NCBI RefSeq assembly: GCF_900101785.1
Contig: NZ_LT629688.1
Location: forward strand, 2,418,001-2,482,000
Direction of reading: 5' to 3'
Length of the DNA stretch: 64,000 bases
DNA from: Auraticoccus monumenti
GTDB lineage: Bacteria > Actinomycetota > Actinomycetes > Propionibacteriales > Propionibacteriaceae
In this document: positions 42,330 to 50,697 of the stretch, piece by piece
Layout of the letters: each line of letters starts with the position of its first letter
How positions within the stretch are numbered: the first letter of the stretch is position 1
Notes under the pieces: generated by a model
What the model was told of the DNA's origin: nothing
The model's input: the letters and a program-made list of their open reading frames with translations, nothing else
The model's database searches: none
Translations under genes and position numbers: made by a program

Positions 42330-42839
42330 CTACGAGGACGCCGCCGTGGTGACCGTAGTTCCGGCCAGCCGGTCGTGCAGCGGACGCCCGGACCCGAGCA
42401 GCACCCCGCCCACGAGCAGCCCGACCACCGGGTAGGTGAGGGCCGTCGCGGTGAGCAGGGCCGGGTCCCGCCGCTCGAAGCCGCCGTCGGCCGCGAGCAC
42501 GGCGACGACGTGCCCGAGCTGCCAGGGCAGGGCGATCTTCACCGCGTTGCGCGCCAGCGTGCGACCGAACCGGGGTCGGTCGCCCTCGCGCCCTCGCACG
42601 GTCAGCCCCACCCGGCGCTTGCCGGGGGTGGCCCCCCGCGGGCCGCTCTCGGTCCATGCCGCCAGGACGGTGGCCACGACCGGCGGCAGGGCGCTCACGG
42701 CGACCACCGCCCAGGGGTCCTGCAGCGCCGGGAGGTGGCGCACCGCGAGCCCGACCGGGACCATCGCCCCGGCGATGCCCAGGTAGCACAGGCAGTCCAG
42801 CGCGTAGGCCCGACCACGGCGACCAGCGAGCGGGTGCAT
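42330..42839 (-). CDS. RDD-family membrane protein
   Basis: A 169-residue membrane protein with the RDD pattern AGRRGRAYALDCLCYLG at the N-terminus, the loop GATPGKRRVGLTV and the end PLHDRLAGTTVTTA. Four hydrophobic segments. Function unknown, as for most RDD proteins. The 204 bases between it and the nuclease gene (42126-42329) hold no gene I can support. Confidence 0.82.
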   Translation of the reverse strand: MHPLAGRRGRAYALDCLCYLGIAGAMVPVGLAVRHLPALQDPWAVVAVSALPPVVATVLAAWTESGPRGATPGKRRVGLTVRGREGDRPRFGRTLARNAVKIALPWQLGHVVAVLAADGGFERRDPALLTATALTYPVVGLLVGGVLLGSGRPLHDRLAGTTVTTAASS

Positions 42840-42896
42840 GCCAGCAGGGTAGGCCGGTCCGGGACCCTCAGACGGGTACCGCGTGCACCGGCCGGG

Positions 42897-43667
42897 TCAC
42901 TCCCGGTGCACCTTGTGCTGGGCGGCCTGCGCCCGCGGGCGCACGACCAGCCGGTCGATGTTGACGTGGGAGGGGAGGGAGGCCACCCAGCGGACGCACT
43001 CGGCGACGTCCTCGGCGGTCAGCGGCTCGGCGACGCCGTCGTACACCTTCGCGGCCCGCTCGGCGTCCCCGCCGAACCGGGTCAGCGAGAACTCCTCGGT
43101 GGCCACCATGCCCGGGGCGATCTCGACCACCCGGACCGGCTCGGCGACGATCTCCAGCCGCAGCGCGCCGACCACCGCGCGCTCGGCGGACTTGGCCGCG
43201 TTGTAGCCCGCGCCGCCCTCGTAGCTGGCGTCGGCGGCGGTGGAGGTGATGAAGACGACCTGACCGCCGGCGGCGCGCAGCGCCGGCAGCAGCGCCTGGG
43301 TGACGCGTCCGGCCCCCACCACGTTGGTGGCAAACATCTGCTGCCAGGCGTCGAAGTCGGCCTCGGCGACGGGCTCCATCCCCAGCGCGCCGCCGGCGTT
43401 GTTGACCAGCAGCGCGCACCGCGGGCCGACCGCCGCGGCCAGGGCGTCGACGTCGGCGGGGTCGGTGACGTCGCAGCGCAGCGCCGTCCCGCCGATCTCC
43501 TCGGCCAGGGCCTGGACGCGCTCCTGTCGGCGGGCGGCGCACACGACGGCGAACCCGGCGCCGGCGAGCACCCGGGCGGTGGCCGCGCCGATGCCGCTGC
43601 TGGCACCGGTGACCACGGCCACGGGACGGGCGGAGGGGGAGCGGGGGTCTGGGGTGTTCGTGGACAT
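42897..43667 (-). CDS. short-chain dehydrogenase/reductase
   Basis: A 256-residue SDR. The cofactor motif TGASSGIG is at about residues 20-27, AARRQ after strand 2 favours NADPH, LLVNNAGG is canonical, and the catalytic S and YNAAK are in place. EIAPGMVATEEF is the usual NAP-G loop. It resembles YdfG-like enzymes acting on serine or 3-hydroxy acids. ATG 43667 is chosen at the family N-terminus. It is divergent from gpmA across 40 bases. Confidence 0.85.
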   Translation of the reverse strand: MSTNTPDPRSPSARPVAVVTGASSGIGAATARVLAGAGFAVVCAARRQERVQALAEEIGGTALRCDVTDPADVDALAAAVGPRCALLVNNAGGALGMEPVAEADFDAWQQMFATNVVGAGRVTQALLPALRAAGGQVVFITSTAADASYEGGAGYNAAKSAERAVVGALRLEIVAEPVRVVEIAPGMVATEEFSLTRFGGDAERAAKVYDGVAEPLTAEDVAECVRWVASLPSHVNIDRLVVRPRAQAAQHKVHRE

Positions 43668-43694
43668 GCCCTGATCCTCTCGCACGGCGGTCGC

Positions 43695-43700
43695 TAGGCT
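43695..43700 (+). promoter_or_regulatory. -10 hexamer TAGGCT before gpmA
   Basis: TAGGCT ends seven bases before ATG 43708 within the 40-base divergent gap, consistent with a leaderless gpmA transcript. Confidence 0.5.
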
Positions 43701-43707
43701 CGCGACC

Positions 43708-44469
43708 ATGAGCGAACGAGGCACCCTGATCCTGCTCCGCCACGGCGAGAGCGAGTGGAACGCCAAGAACCTGTTCACCGGGTGGGTCGACGTCGACATC
43801 AACGAGAAGGGTCTGGCCGAGGCCCGCCGTGGCGGGCAGCTGATGGCCGAGCAGGGCCTGCTGCCCGACGTCGTGCACACCTCCGTGCTGCTGCGCGCCA
43901 TCCACACCGCCAACGTCGCGCTGGCCGGGTGCGGGCGGCACTGGATCGAGACCAAGCGCTCCTGGCGCCTGAACGAGCGCCACTACGGCGCGCTGCAGGG
44001 CAAGGACAAGGCGGCCACCCTCGCGGAGTTCGGCGAGGAGCAGTTCATGACCTGGCGCCGCTCCTACGACACCCCGCCGCCGGAGATCGCCGTCGACGAC
44101 GAGTTCTCCCAGTTCTCCGACCCGCGCTACGCCGCGCTGCCCACCGAGGCCCGTCCGCGCACCGAGTGCCTGGCCGACGTCGTGGTCCGGATGATCCCGT
44201 ACTGGTACGACCAGATCGTGCCGGACCTGCAGGCCGGCCGGACGGTCCTGGTCGCCGCCCACGGCAACTCGCTGCGCGCCCTGGTCAAGCACCTGGACGG
44301 CATGGGTGACCAGGAGGTCGTCGGGCTGAACATCCCCACCGGCATCCCGCTGCTCTACGAGCTGGACGCCGACATGCGTCCGCTCACCACCGGCGGGCGC
44401 TACCTCGACCCGGAGGCCGCCAAGGCATCCATCGAGGCGGTCAAGAACCAGGGCAAGAAGATGCCGTGA
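43708..44469 (+). CDS. gpmA: 2,3-bisphosphoglycerate-dependent phosphoglycerate mutase
   Basis: A 253-residue glycolytic enzyme converting 3- to 2-phosphoglycerate. RHGESEWN contains phospho-acceptor H12; [19 protein letters not shown] and [17 protein letters not shown] (second histidine) complete the site. In many Actinobacteria gpmA sits beside senX3-regX3; here those are 9.6 kb downstream. Its stop overlaps the pyrE GTG (GTGA), so the two are co-translated. Confidence 0.97.
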   Translation: MSERGTLILLRHGESEWNAKNLFTGWVDVDINEKGLAEARRGGQLMAEQGLLPDVVHTSVLLRAIHTANVALAGCGRHWIETKRSWRLNERHYGALQGKDKAATLAEFGEEQFMTWRRSYDTPPPEIAVDDEFSQFSDPRYAALPTEARPRTECLADVVVRMIPYWYDQIVPDLQAGRTVLVAAHGNSLRALVKHLDGMGDQEVVGLNIPTGIPLLYELDADMRPLTTGGRYLDPEAAKASIEAVKNQGKKMP

Positions 44470-45119
44470 CGCTGCTGGCCCACCAGCGGGAGTTCATCAC
44501 CTTCGCCCTCGAGCACCAGGTGCTGCGCTTCGGCGACTTCACCCTCAAGTCGGGCCGGCGTTCGCCGTACTTCTTCAACGCCGGCCAGTTCGACACCGGG
44601 GCCACCCTGGCGGGGCTGGGACGCTTCTACGCGGCCGCGATCGAGGCCTCCGGGACGGGGGCCGACATGCTCTTCGGGCCGGCCTACAAGGGCATCCCGC
44701 TGGTCGCCGCCACGGCGGTCCAGCTCTTCGAGGCGCACGGTCGGGACCTGCCCTGGGCCTTCAACCGCAAGGAGGCCAAGGACCACGGCGAGGGCGGCAG
44801 CATCGTCGGCCGCCCGCTGGCCGGCCGGGTGCTGCTGGTCGACGACGTGATCACCGCCGGCACCGCGGTGCGTGAGGCCGTCGGCATCGTGCGGGACGCC
44901 GGTGCGGAGCTGGCGGGGATCGTGGTGGCCATCGACCGCCAGGAGCGCGGTCAGGGGGAGCTGTCGGCGATCGGCGAGGTCGAGCGCGACCTCGGCGTCA
45001 CCGTGACGGCCATCGTCACCCTCGACCAGGTCGTGCAGCACCTCCGCGAGACCGGCCTGCACGCCGAGCACCTCCCCGCCCTGGAGACCTACCGGGCCAC
45101 CTACGCCACCGGCTCCTGA
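44466..45119 (+). CDS. pyrE: orotate phosphoribosyltransferase, proteobacterial-type
   Basis: A 217-residue enzyme making OMP from orotate and PRPP. The PRPP loop is [10 protein letters not shown] (125-134). The sequence is close to the E. coli type throughout: [57 protein letters not shown] and [11 protein letters not shown]. Most Actinobacteria, such as M. tuberculosis, carry a shorter, different PyrE of about 180 residues, so horizontal origin or an unusual lineage type is possible. The GTG is coupled to gpmA. Confidence 0.95.
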   Translation: MTLLAHQREFITFALEHQVLRFGDFTLKSGRRSPYFFNAGQFDTGATLAGLGRFYAAAIEASGTGADMLFGPAYKGIPLVAATAVQLFEAHGRDLPWAFNRKEAKDHGEGGSIVGRPLAGRVLLVDDVITAGTAVREAVGIVRDAGAELAGIVVAIDRQERGQGELSAIGEVERDLGVTVTAIVTLDQVVQHLRETGLHAEHLPALETYRATYATGS

Positions 45120-45143
45120 CCAGGCGGAGCCTGCCCCGGACCG

Positions 45144-45172
45144 TTGACCCGGCGCGGGGAGCGCGGTAAGTT
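45144..45172 (+). promoter_or_regulatory. sigma70-type promoter of the ABC-2 exporter operon
   Basis: TTGACC (45144-45149) and TAAGTT (45167-45172) are separated by exactly 17 bases; the GTG start follows nine bases later, so the message is nearly leaderless. Confidence 0.6.
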
Positions 45173-45181
45173 CTCGCGCTT

Positions 45182-46003
45182 GTGTCCCCGCTCACCGTCG
45201 CCCGGGGACGGCACCCCTTCCTGGTGCTGGTCCGGGCCGGCTTCCGCCAGCAGTCGCAGTACCGGCTGGCCATGCTGGCGGGCCTGGCCACCAACTGCGT
45301 CTTCGGGTTCATCCGGGCCTCGGTGCTGCTGTCGGCCCAGGAGTCCGCCACCGGGTCCTTCGCCGGCTACACCCCCCAGACGCTGGCCGCCTACGTCTGG
45401 ATCTCCCAGGCCCTCCTCGGCTCGGTGATGCTGATGGCCAGCTCCGACATCGCCGACCGGATCAAGAACGGCGACGTCGCCGTGGACTTCCTGCGGCCCG
45501 TGCCGGTGCTGCTGAACTACGCCTCGCTGGCCCTGGGCCGAGGCCTCTACAGCCTGGTCCCGCGCGGCGTCCCCGCCGTCACCATGGGTCTGCTGACCGC
45601 CGGGTTCTTCCTCCCCACCACGCCCGGGCCCTACCTGCTCGGCGCGTTCAGCGTGGTCGTGGCCGTCGTCGCCTCCTACGTCGGGCTGCACTGCGTGTCC
45701 CTGGCCGGGTTCTGGCTGGTGGAGTCGCGTGGGCTCTTCGGTCTCTACGGGCTGCTGGGCACCTTCATGGCCGGCCTCTTCGTCCCGGTCGACCTCTTCC
45801 CCGGCTGGTTGCGGACGGTCGCCGCCTGCACCCCGTTCCCCACCTTCCTGCAGTACCCGGTGGACGTCCTCAGCGGCCGCGTCCTCGGCTGGGAGGCGGT
45901 GGGGCACCTGGCGGTCCAGGTCGGCTGGCTGGTGGCGCTGGTCGCGCTCGCCCAGCTGCTCACCGCCGCCGGGCGTCGTCGGCTGGAGGTGCAGGGTGGT
46001 TGA
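45182..46003 (+). CDS. ABC-2 family permease, first subunit
   Basis: A 273-residue membrane protein with six predicted helices and the pattern VDFLRPVPVLLNYASLALGR, typical of the ABC-2 permeases that pair with NatA/DrrA-like ATPases. The cytosolic N-terminus (FRQQSQYRLAMLAGL) is conserved. It overlaps the second permease by eight bases. Function is probably export of a lipid, peptide or drug; the substrate is not evident. Confidence 0.85.
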   Translation: MSPLTVARGRHPFLVLVRAGFRQQSQYRLAMLAGLATNCVFGFIRASVLLSAQESATGSFAGYTPQTLAAYVWISQALLGSVMLMASSDIADRIKNGDVAVDFLRPVPVLLNYASLALGRGLYSLVPRGVPAVTMGLLTAGFFLPTTPGPYLLGAFSVVVAVVASYVGLHCVSLAGFWLVESRGLFGLYGLLGTFMAGLFVPVDLFPGWLRTVAACTPFPTFLQYPVDVLSGRVLGWEAVGHLAVQVGWLVALVALAQLLTAAGRRRLEVQGG

Positions 46004-46829
46004 CACGGTGCCGGCGCCGGCGGGCGTCGGAGGGCGGTTCGCCCCCTACCGGGCGGTGCTCGCCTCGCGGATCCGGTCCCAGGCCTCCTACCGGGTCTCC
46101 TTCGCCACCGAGCTGGGCACGGCCCTGCTGGTCGGCCTGGTGGAGCTCGCCGAGACGTGGGTGGTGTTCAGCCAGGTGACGGTCCTGGGCGGGTTGACCT
46201 TCGGGGCGATCCTGCTGGTCTTCGGGCTGTCCAACATCTGCTTCGCACTCGCCGACCTGGTGCTCGGCCACCTGGACCGGCTGCCGCGCTACATCACCGC
46301 CGGCACCATCGACGTCTTCTACCTGCGTCCCCAGCCGGTGCTGGCCCAGCTCGCCACCTCCGAGATCAGCCTGCGCCGGCTGCCGCGGATCGCGGTGGGC
46401 GTGGTCGTGCTGGTCTGGGGTCTGGTGGTCAACGACATCACCGACCCGCTGCGCGCGACCGCGGTGATCGCGCTCAGCCTGGTCTTCGGCACCGTGGTCT
46501 TCGGCGCCCTCTTCGTCACCGCCGCCGGCTGCCAGTTCTGGCTGGTCAACGGCGCGGAGCTGACCAACGCCTTCACCTACGGCGCCTCCTACGCCGCCAC
46601 CCAGCCGGCCTCGGTCTTCCCGACCCCGCTCCGGCTGACCTTCGGCTACCTGGTCCCGGCCGCCTTCGTCGGCTACCTGCCGACGCTGGTGCTGCTGGAC
46701 CTGCCGGGACCGGCCTTCCTGCCGGCCTGGCTGGCCTGGTGGCTGCCGCTGGCTGCCGCGTGGTCGTGCCTGGTGGCCGGGCTGGTCTGGCGTGCGGGCG
46801 TCCGCCACTACCAGGGAGCAGGAGGCTGA
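45996..46829 (+). CDS. ABC-2 family permease, second subunit
   Basis: A 277-residue membrane protein related to the first subunit: VLASRIRSQASYRVSFATEL opens and YITAGTIDVFYLRPQPVLAQ matches the LRP element. The GTG at 45996 overlaps the preceding stop by eight bases; the longer upstream frame is a shadow. The ATPase gene follows one base after its stop, so the three genes form one transporter. Confidence 0.87.
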   Translation: MVDTVPAPAGVGGRFAPYRAVLASRIRSQASYRVSFATELGTALLVGLVELAETWVVFSQVTVLGGLTFGAILLVFGLSNICFALADLVLGHLDRLPRYITAGTIDVFYLRPQPVLAQLATSEISLRRLPRIAVGVVVLVWGLVVNDITDPLRATAVIALSLVFGTVVFGALFVTAAGCQFWLVNGAELTNAFTYGASYAATQPASVFPTPLRLTFGYLVPAAFVGYLPTLVLLDLPGPAFLPAWLAWWLPLAAAWSCLVAGLVWRAGVRHYQGAGG

Positions 46830-46830
46830 G

Positions 46831-47820
46831 ATGGCCGTGATCGAGGTGGACCGGCTGGTCCGCGACTTCACCGTGCGCGAGCAGGTGCCGGGCCGGAGGC
46901 TGCGCCGCCGGGCCCGCCAGGTGCGCGCGGTGGACGAGATGAGCTTCACCGTCGAGGCGGGGGAGAGCGTCGGCTACATCGGGGCCAACGGCGCCGGGAA
47001 GTCGACGACGATCAAGATGCTGGCCGGCATCCTGGTCCCCACCTCCGGCACCCTGCGCACCTGCGGCCTGGACCCGCTGCGCTCACGGCGCGAGCTCGCC
47101 GGTCGGATCGGGGTCGTCTTCGGCCAGCGCTCCCAGCTGTGGTGGGACCTGCCGCTGCGCGAGTCCTTCGACATCCTGGCCGCCATCCACCGCCTCGAGC
47201 CGACCCAGGCCGTGCGGCGGCGCGAGGAGCTGGTCGAGGAGCTGGAGCTGGCGGAGTTCATGTCCACCCCGGTCCGTCAGCTGTCGCTGGGGCAGCGGAT
47301 GCGCGCGGAGGTGGCGGCGGTGCTGCTGCACCGCCCCGAGCTGGTCGTCCTGGACGAGCCCACCATCGGGCTGGACGTGCTCAGCAAGCAGCGGCTGCGG
47401 GACTTCCTGGTGCACGAGCGCAGCACCCGGGGCACCACCCTGCTGCTGACCACCCACGACATGGGCGACGTCGAGCGGCTCTGCGAGCGGGTGCTGGTGG
47501 TCGACCACGGGAGGCTGGCCTACGACGGCAGCCTGACCGGGCTGGCCGCCACCGTGGCGGCCGAGCGGGTGCTCGTGGTGGAGCTGGCCGAGCCGCGTCC
47601 CGCGCTGCAGGTGCCCGGGACGCGTCACCTGGGCAGCGACGGTGACGGGGTGCGTCAGCGGCTGGCCTTCGACCCGGCCACCACCACCGCGGCCGGCGTG
47701 CTGGCCGCCGTGCAGGGCCAGGCGGAGGTGCGCGACCTGTCGGTGGCCGAGCCCGACATCGAGGACGTGGTCCGCCGGCTCTGGGCCCGCAACCGCGCCC
47801 GCTCGGCGGACCGGGCCTGA
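46831..47820 (+). CDS. ABC transporter ATP-binding protein
   Basis: A 329-residue ATPase with Walker A GANGAGKST, signature LSLGQRMR, Walker B LVVLDEPT and the switch LLTTHDMGD. The N-terminal insert [20 protein letters not shown] is typical of the ATPases accompanying the two-permease ABC-2 class. ATG 46831 follows GGAGG. The C-terminal 80 residues form a DrrA/NatA-like accessory domain. It energises the two permeases encoded upstream. Confidence 0.93.
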   Translation: MAVIEVDRLVRDFTVREQVPGRRLRRRARQVRAVDEMSFTVEAGESVGYIGANGAGKSTTIKMLAGILVPTSGTLRTCGLDPLRSRRELAGRIGVVFGQRSQLWWDLPLRESFDILAAIHRLEPTQAVRRREELVEELELAEFMSTPVRQLSLGQRMRAEVAAVLLHRPELVVLDEPTIGLDVLSKQRLRDFLVHERSTRGTTLLLTTHDMGDVERLCERVLVVDHGRLAYDGSLTGLAATVAAERVLVVELAEPRPALQVPGTRHLGSDGDGVRQRLAFDPATTTAAGVLAAVQGQAEVRDLSVAEPDIEDVVRRLWARNRARSADRA

Positions 47821-47862
47821 TCTGCTTGACTGCTCGTCGACCCGAGCACGAGGAGGACGACG

Positions 47863-48297
47863 GTGGCCGAGTGGCCCGAGGAGGCGAGCCGGCAGGCTCG
47901 CGACGACTTCGACCGGTTGCTGCCGATGGCGATGCGCGCCGCGCACGTCGAGCTGGCGAGCAAGGGGGAGTTCTGGCCGTTCGCGGTGGTGGTCGACGTC
48001 GATGGCGACGCCTCCCGCGCGGCCTCCGAGCTCCCGCGGGAGCGTCCTCCCGCCGGTGAGGTGCTGGCCGAGCTGCGCCGCTCGCTGCGGGCCAGCGAGC
48101 AGCCGCTGCGTGCGGTCGCCGTCGTCCTGGACGTGCACGAGCCCCGCCTCGGCTCGGACTGCATCGAGGTCTCCCTGGAGCACCTCGGCTCACCGCCGGT
48201 GGTGGTGCAGCGTCCCTACACCCGCCGTCGCTTCGGCGGACGCGTCGCCTACCGCCCCGACGTCACCGTCCCCGGCACGGCCACCATCTTCGTCTGA
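47863..48297 (+). CDS. hypothetical cytosolic protein
   Basis: A 144-residue protein, not recognised. The N-terminus is helical (WPEEASRQARDDFDRLLPMA), and the rest looks like alternating strands with Arg/Asp-rich turns (FWPFAVVVDVDGD, AVAVVLDVHEPRL, VVVQRPYTRRRF). GTG 47863 has GAGGAGGA just upstream, which supports translation. No membrane segment, signal peptide or catalytic motif is visible, and its neighbours do not suggest a role. Confidence 0.65.
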   Translation: MAEWPEEASRQARDDFDRLLPMAMRAAHVELASKGEFWPFAVVVDVDGDASRAASELPRERPPAGEVLAELRRSLRASEQPLRAVAVVLDVHEPRLGSDCIEVSLEHLGSPPVVVQRPYTRRRFGGRVAYRPDVTVPGTATIFV

Positions 48298-48315
48298 CCG
48301 GCCCCGGAGCCGGGA

Positions 48316-48321
48316 TAGCGT
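48316..48321 (+). promoter_or_regulatory. -10 hexamer TAGCGT
   Basis: TAGCGT ends six bases before GTG 48328, another leaderless-type start; no Shine-Dalgarno fits. Confidence 0.45.
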
Positions 48322-48327
48322 GGTCGG

Positions 48328-49299
48328 GTGGACGGCGTCGACGAGCGGTGGGGATCCTGGGTCGGCTCGGCCCTGGTGGTGCGGGGCGGTGAGCTGGTGG
48401 ACGAGGCCGCGACCGGCGCGACCGGGTCGGCCCCCTGCACCTCCTCGACGCGGTTCCAGGCCGGCTCGATCAGCAAGCAGGTCATGTCCGTGGTCGTGCT
48501 CGCGCTCGGGCAGCGCGGCCGGCTGCAGCTCGACCTCCCCGTCGGCCACTGGCTGGACGACCTGCCAGCCCGGCTGCGCCCCGTCACCCTGGCCCAGCTC
48601 CTCAGCCACAGCTCGGGGATGGGGCACTGGGGGGACGTCCCCGGCCTGCCGCCGGTCCTGGAGAGCCCGCCGCCCCGCAGCGACCTGCTGGCCATGGTCA
48701 CCGACGCGCCGCTGCTGTCCGCGCCGGGGGACCGGTTCCGCTACAGCGGTCCGGGGTTCCTCCTCGTCGCCGCGGTGGTGGAGGCGGTCACCGGCACCTC
48801 CTACGGCGAGGTCGCGGCCGAGCTGGTCTTCTCCCCAGCGGGGATGCGGGCCACCACGTCCGGTCGGTTCCCCGTCGGGGACAGCGACGTCGCCCTCGGG
48901 CGTCGCGACGGCCGGGAGGTCGTCGTGGACGAGGGGTTCAGCCACCTCCCGGGGACCGGGGACCTGTGGACCACCACCACCGACCTCCTCCGCTACAGCT
49001 CCGCGCTGCGCCACGGTGAGCTCCTCGACGCGTCCGCGGCGTCCCTGCTGTGGACCCTGCACACGGAGCTCGACGCCCCCGACCCGGACGAGCAGCCCAC
49101 GGCTGCGCGGAGCTACGGCTACGGGACGTTTCTCGGCCGGGTCGCAGGACGCGGGGCCTGGTACGTCCCGGGGGACAACCCGGGGTACCAGTCGCTGCTG
49201 GCCCACCTGCCCGGCCCCGACGTGACCATCGCCGTCCTCGGCAGCGAGCAGGCGTCCGGGGTGGGCCCGGTGCTGATGCAGCTGGACACGGGCGTCTGA
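48328..49299 (+). CDS. beta-lactamase-family serine hydrolase (class C/DD-peptidase fold)
   Basis: A 323-residue protein. The nucleophile motif SxxK is in GSISKQ (residues about 50-55) and the tyrosine motif in FRYSGPGFLL, where YSG replaces YSN or YAN. No signal peptide is visible, so it is probably cytosolic, unlike true class C beta-lactamases; esterase or D-aminoacylase-like roles are common in this group. It converges on the AI-2E-type transporter gene with a 19-base gap. Confidence 0.82.
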   Translation: MDGVDERWGSWVGSALVVRGGELVDEAATGATGSAPCTSSTRFQAGSISKQVMSVVVLALGQRGRLQLDLPVGHWLDDLPARLRPVTLAQLLSHSSGMGHWGDVPGLPPVLESPPPRSDLLAMVTDAPLLSAPGDRFRYSGPGFLLVAAVVEAVTGTSYGEVAAELVFSPAGMRATTSGRFPVGDSDVALGRRDGREVVVDEGFSHLPGTGDLWTTTTDLLRYSSALRHGELLDASAASLLWTLHTELDAPDPDEQPTAARSYGYGTFLGRVAGRGAWYVPGDNPGYQSLLAHLPGPDVTIAVLGSEQASGVGPVLMQLDTGV

Positions 49300-49318
49300 A
49301 CCCGCCCGGCCCCACCAC

Positions 49319-50521
49319 TCAGTCCGACCCCGCGGTGCCCCGGTCGTGGGCCTGCTGGGCGGCGGCCTCGCCCTCGGTGGTGACGGTGTCGACCTCCTCG
49401 GGTCGGGTCTGGTCCAGGCGCAGCGCGATCTGCTCGTCGCCGTAGCGCAGGATCGTGGCGGCGACCGCCACCACCGGCACGGCCAGGAAGGCGCCCGCGA
49501 TGCCGAACAGGCTCCCGCCGGTGGTCACCGCGATCAGCACCAGGGCGGGGTGCAGCTTCAGCGACTGGCCCTGGAGGAGCGGCTGCAGGACGTTGCCCTC
49601 GAGCTGCTGCACCACCAGGATCAGCGCGAGCACGAGCAGGGCGGTGGTCAGGCCCTCCGACACCAGGGCGACCAGGACGGCGAGGGAGCCGACGGCGACG
49701 GCGCCGACGATGGGGACGAAGCCACCGAGGAAGGTCAGCACGGCCAGGGCGGGCGCGACCGGCACCCCCAGCAGGACGAGGCCGAGGCCGATGAGCACCG
49801 CGTCGGCGGCGCTGACGATGGCCTGGACCCGGATGAAGTCGCTGACCGTCGCGAACGCCCTCGCCAGGACCTCGCTGAGGTGGTTGCCGACGCGGGCCCC
49901 GGTGGCGTGTCGCAGCCAGGGCAGGAACTTCGGCCCGTCCTTGAGGAACAGCAGGGCCAGCACCACCACCAGCAGGACCGTCACCAGTCCGGAGGTGATC
50001 GCGGAGACCCCGGTCAGGACCCCGCCGGCGATGTCGGTGGCGTTGCTCTGCAGGCGGTCGGTGACCTGGGCCACGGCCTGGTCGATCTGGTCGCTGCCCA
50101 GGTTCACCGGCGGCTGCCGCAGCCACTCCCGGACCCGTTGCAGGCCGTCACCGGCGTTGGCGGCCAGCTCGCTGGACTGCCGCACCAGCACCGGTCCGAC
50201 GAGCACCAGGATCCCCGCGAGCAGCCCCAGCACAGCACCCAGCACGAGCACGGCAGCCAGCAGGTCGGGCACCCGGTGGGCTCTCAGCCAGCGGACGGCG
50301 GGCCACAGGGCCGCGGCCACGATCACGGCCAGGACGACCGGTGCCACCCCCACCCAGGCCCGGCCCAGCAGCCACACCACGGCCACCACCACCACGGCCA
50401 CCGCGGCGATCCGGAGCGACCACCACGCGCTGGTCTGCAGTCCCGACCGGATCACGTCGACGCGGTCACGGGCTCGCCCTCCCGTGGTCGCCACGTCCTG
50501 GTCGTCGGCGGGTGTCGTCAC
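49319..50521 (-). CDS. AI-2E family (PerM-like) transporter
   Basis: A 400-residue polytopic membrane protein read leftwards, with about eight helices. Family segments are FLKDGPKFLPWLRHATG, the helix FLGGFVPIVGAVAVGSLAVL and the loop GNVLQPLLQGQSLKLHP. Members export small molecules or run as sodium/proton antiporters; the substrate cannot be assigned. GTG 50521 has GGAGGGA upstream. The C-terminus is acidic and cytosolic. Confidence 0.9.
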   Translation of the reverse strand: MTTPADDQDVATTGGRARDRVDVIRSGLQTSAWWSLRIAAVAVVVVAVVWLLGRAWVGVAPVVLAVIVAAALWPAVRWLRAHRVPDLLAAVLVLGAVLGLLAGILVLVGPVLVRQSSELAANAGDGLQRVREWLRQPPVNLGSDQIDQAVAQVTDRLQSNATDIAGGVLTGVSAITSGLVTVLLVVVLALLFLKDGPKFLPWLRHATGARVGNHLSEVLARAFATVSDFIRVQAIVSAADAVLIGLGLVLLGVPVAPALAVLTFLGGFVPIVGAVAVGSLAVLVALVSEGLTTALLVLALILVVQQLEGNVLQPLLQGQSLKLHPALVLIAVTTGGSLFGIAGAFLAVPVVAVAATILRYGDEQIALRLDQTRPEEVDTVTTEGEAAAQQAHDRGTAGSD

Positions 50522-50685
50522 GTCCCTCCATCCTCACTCACGTCGAAGAACGTGTCCGGTCCGGACCCTCAGGTCCGACGCATCGCGGTCCACCAGCGTA
50601 TCCACAGGGTCCGCGGCGCCCGGCGGTGGCCAGGACCGGGCACGGGGAGGCCGGGAACTCCCTCGCCGCCGCGGCGACGACTGGC

Positions 50686-50691
50686 TACCGT
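50686..50691 (+). promoter_or_regulatory. -10 hexamer TACCGT
   Basis: TACCGT ends six bases before GTG 50698 and supports that start over earlier in-frame options. Confidence 0.4.
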
Positions 50692-50697
50692 TCGCCC

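Noticed and set aside
47831-47848. TGCTCG/CGAGCA hairpin ahead of the hypothetical gene at 47863
   Set aside because: Only six base pairs, no U-tract, and frequent by chance at this GC content.
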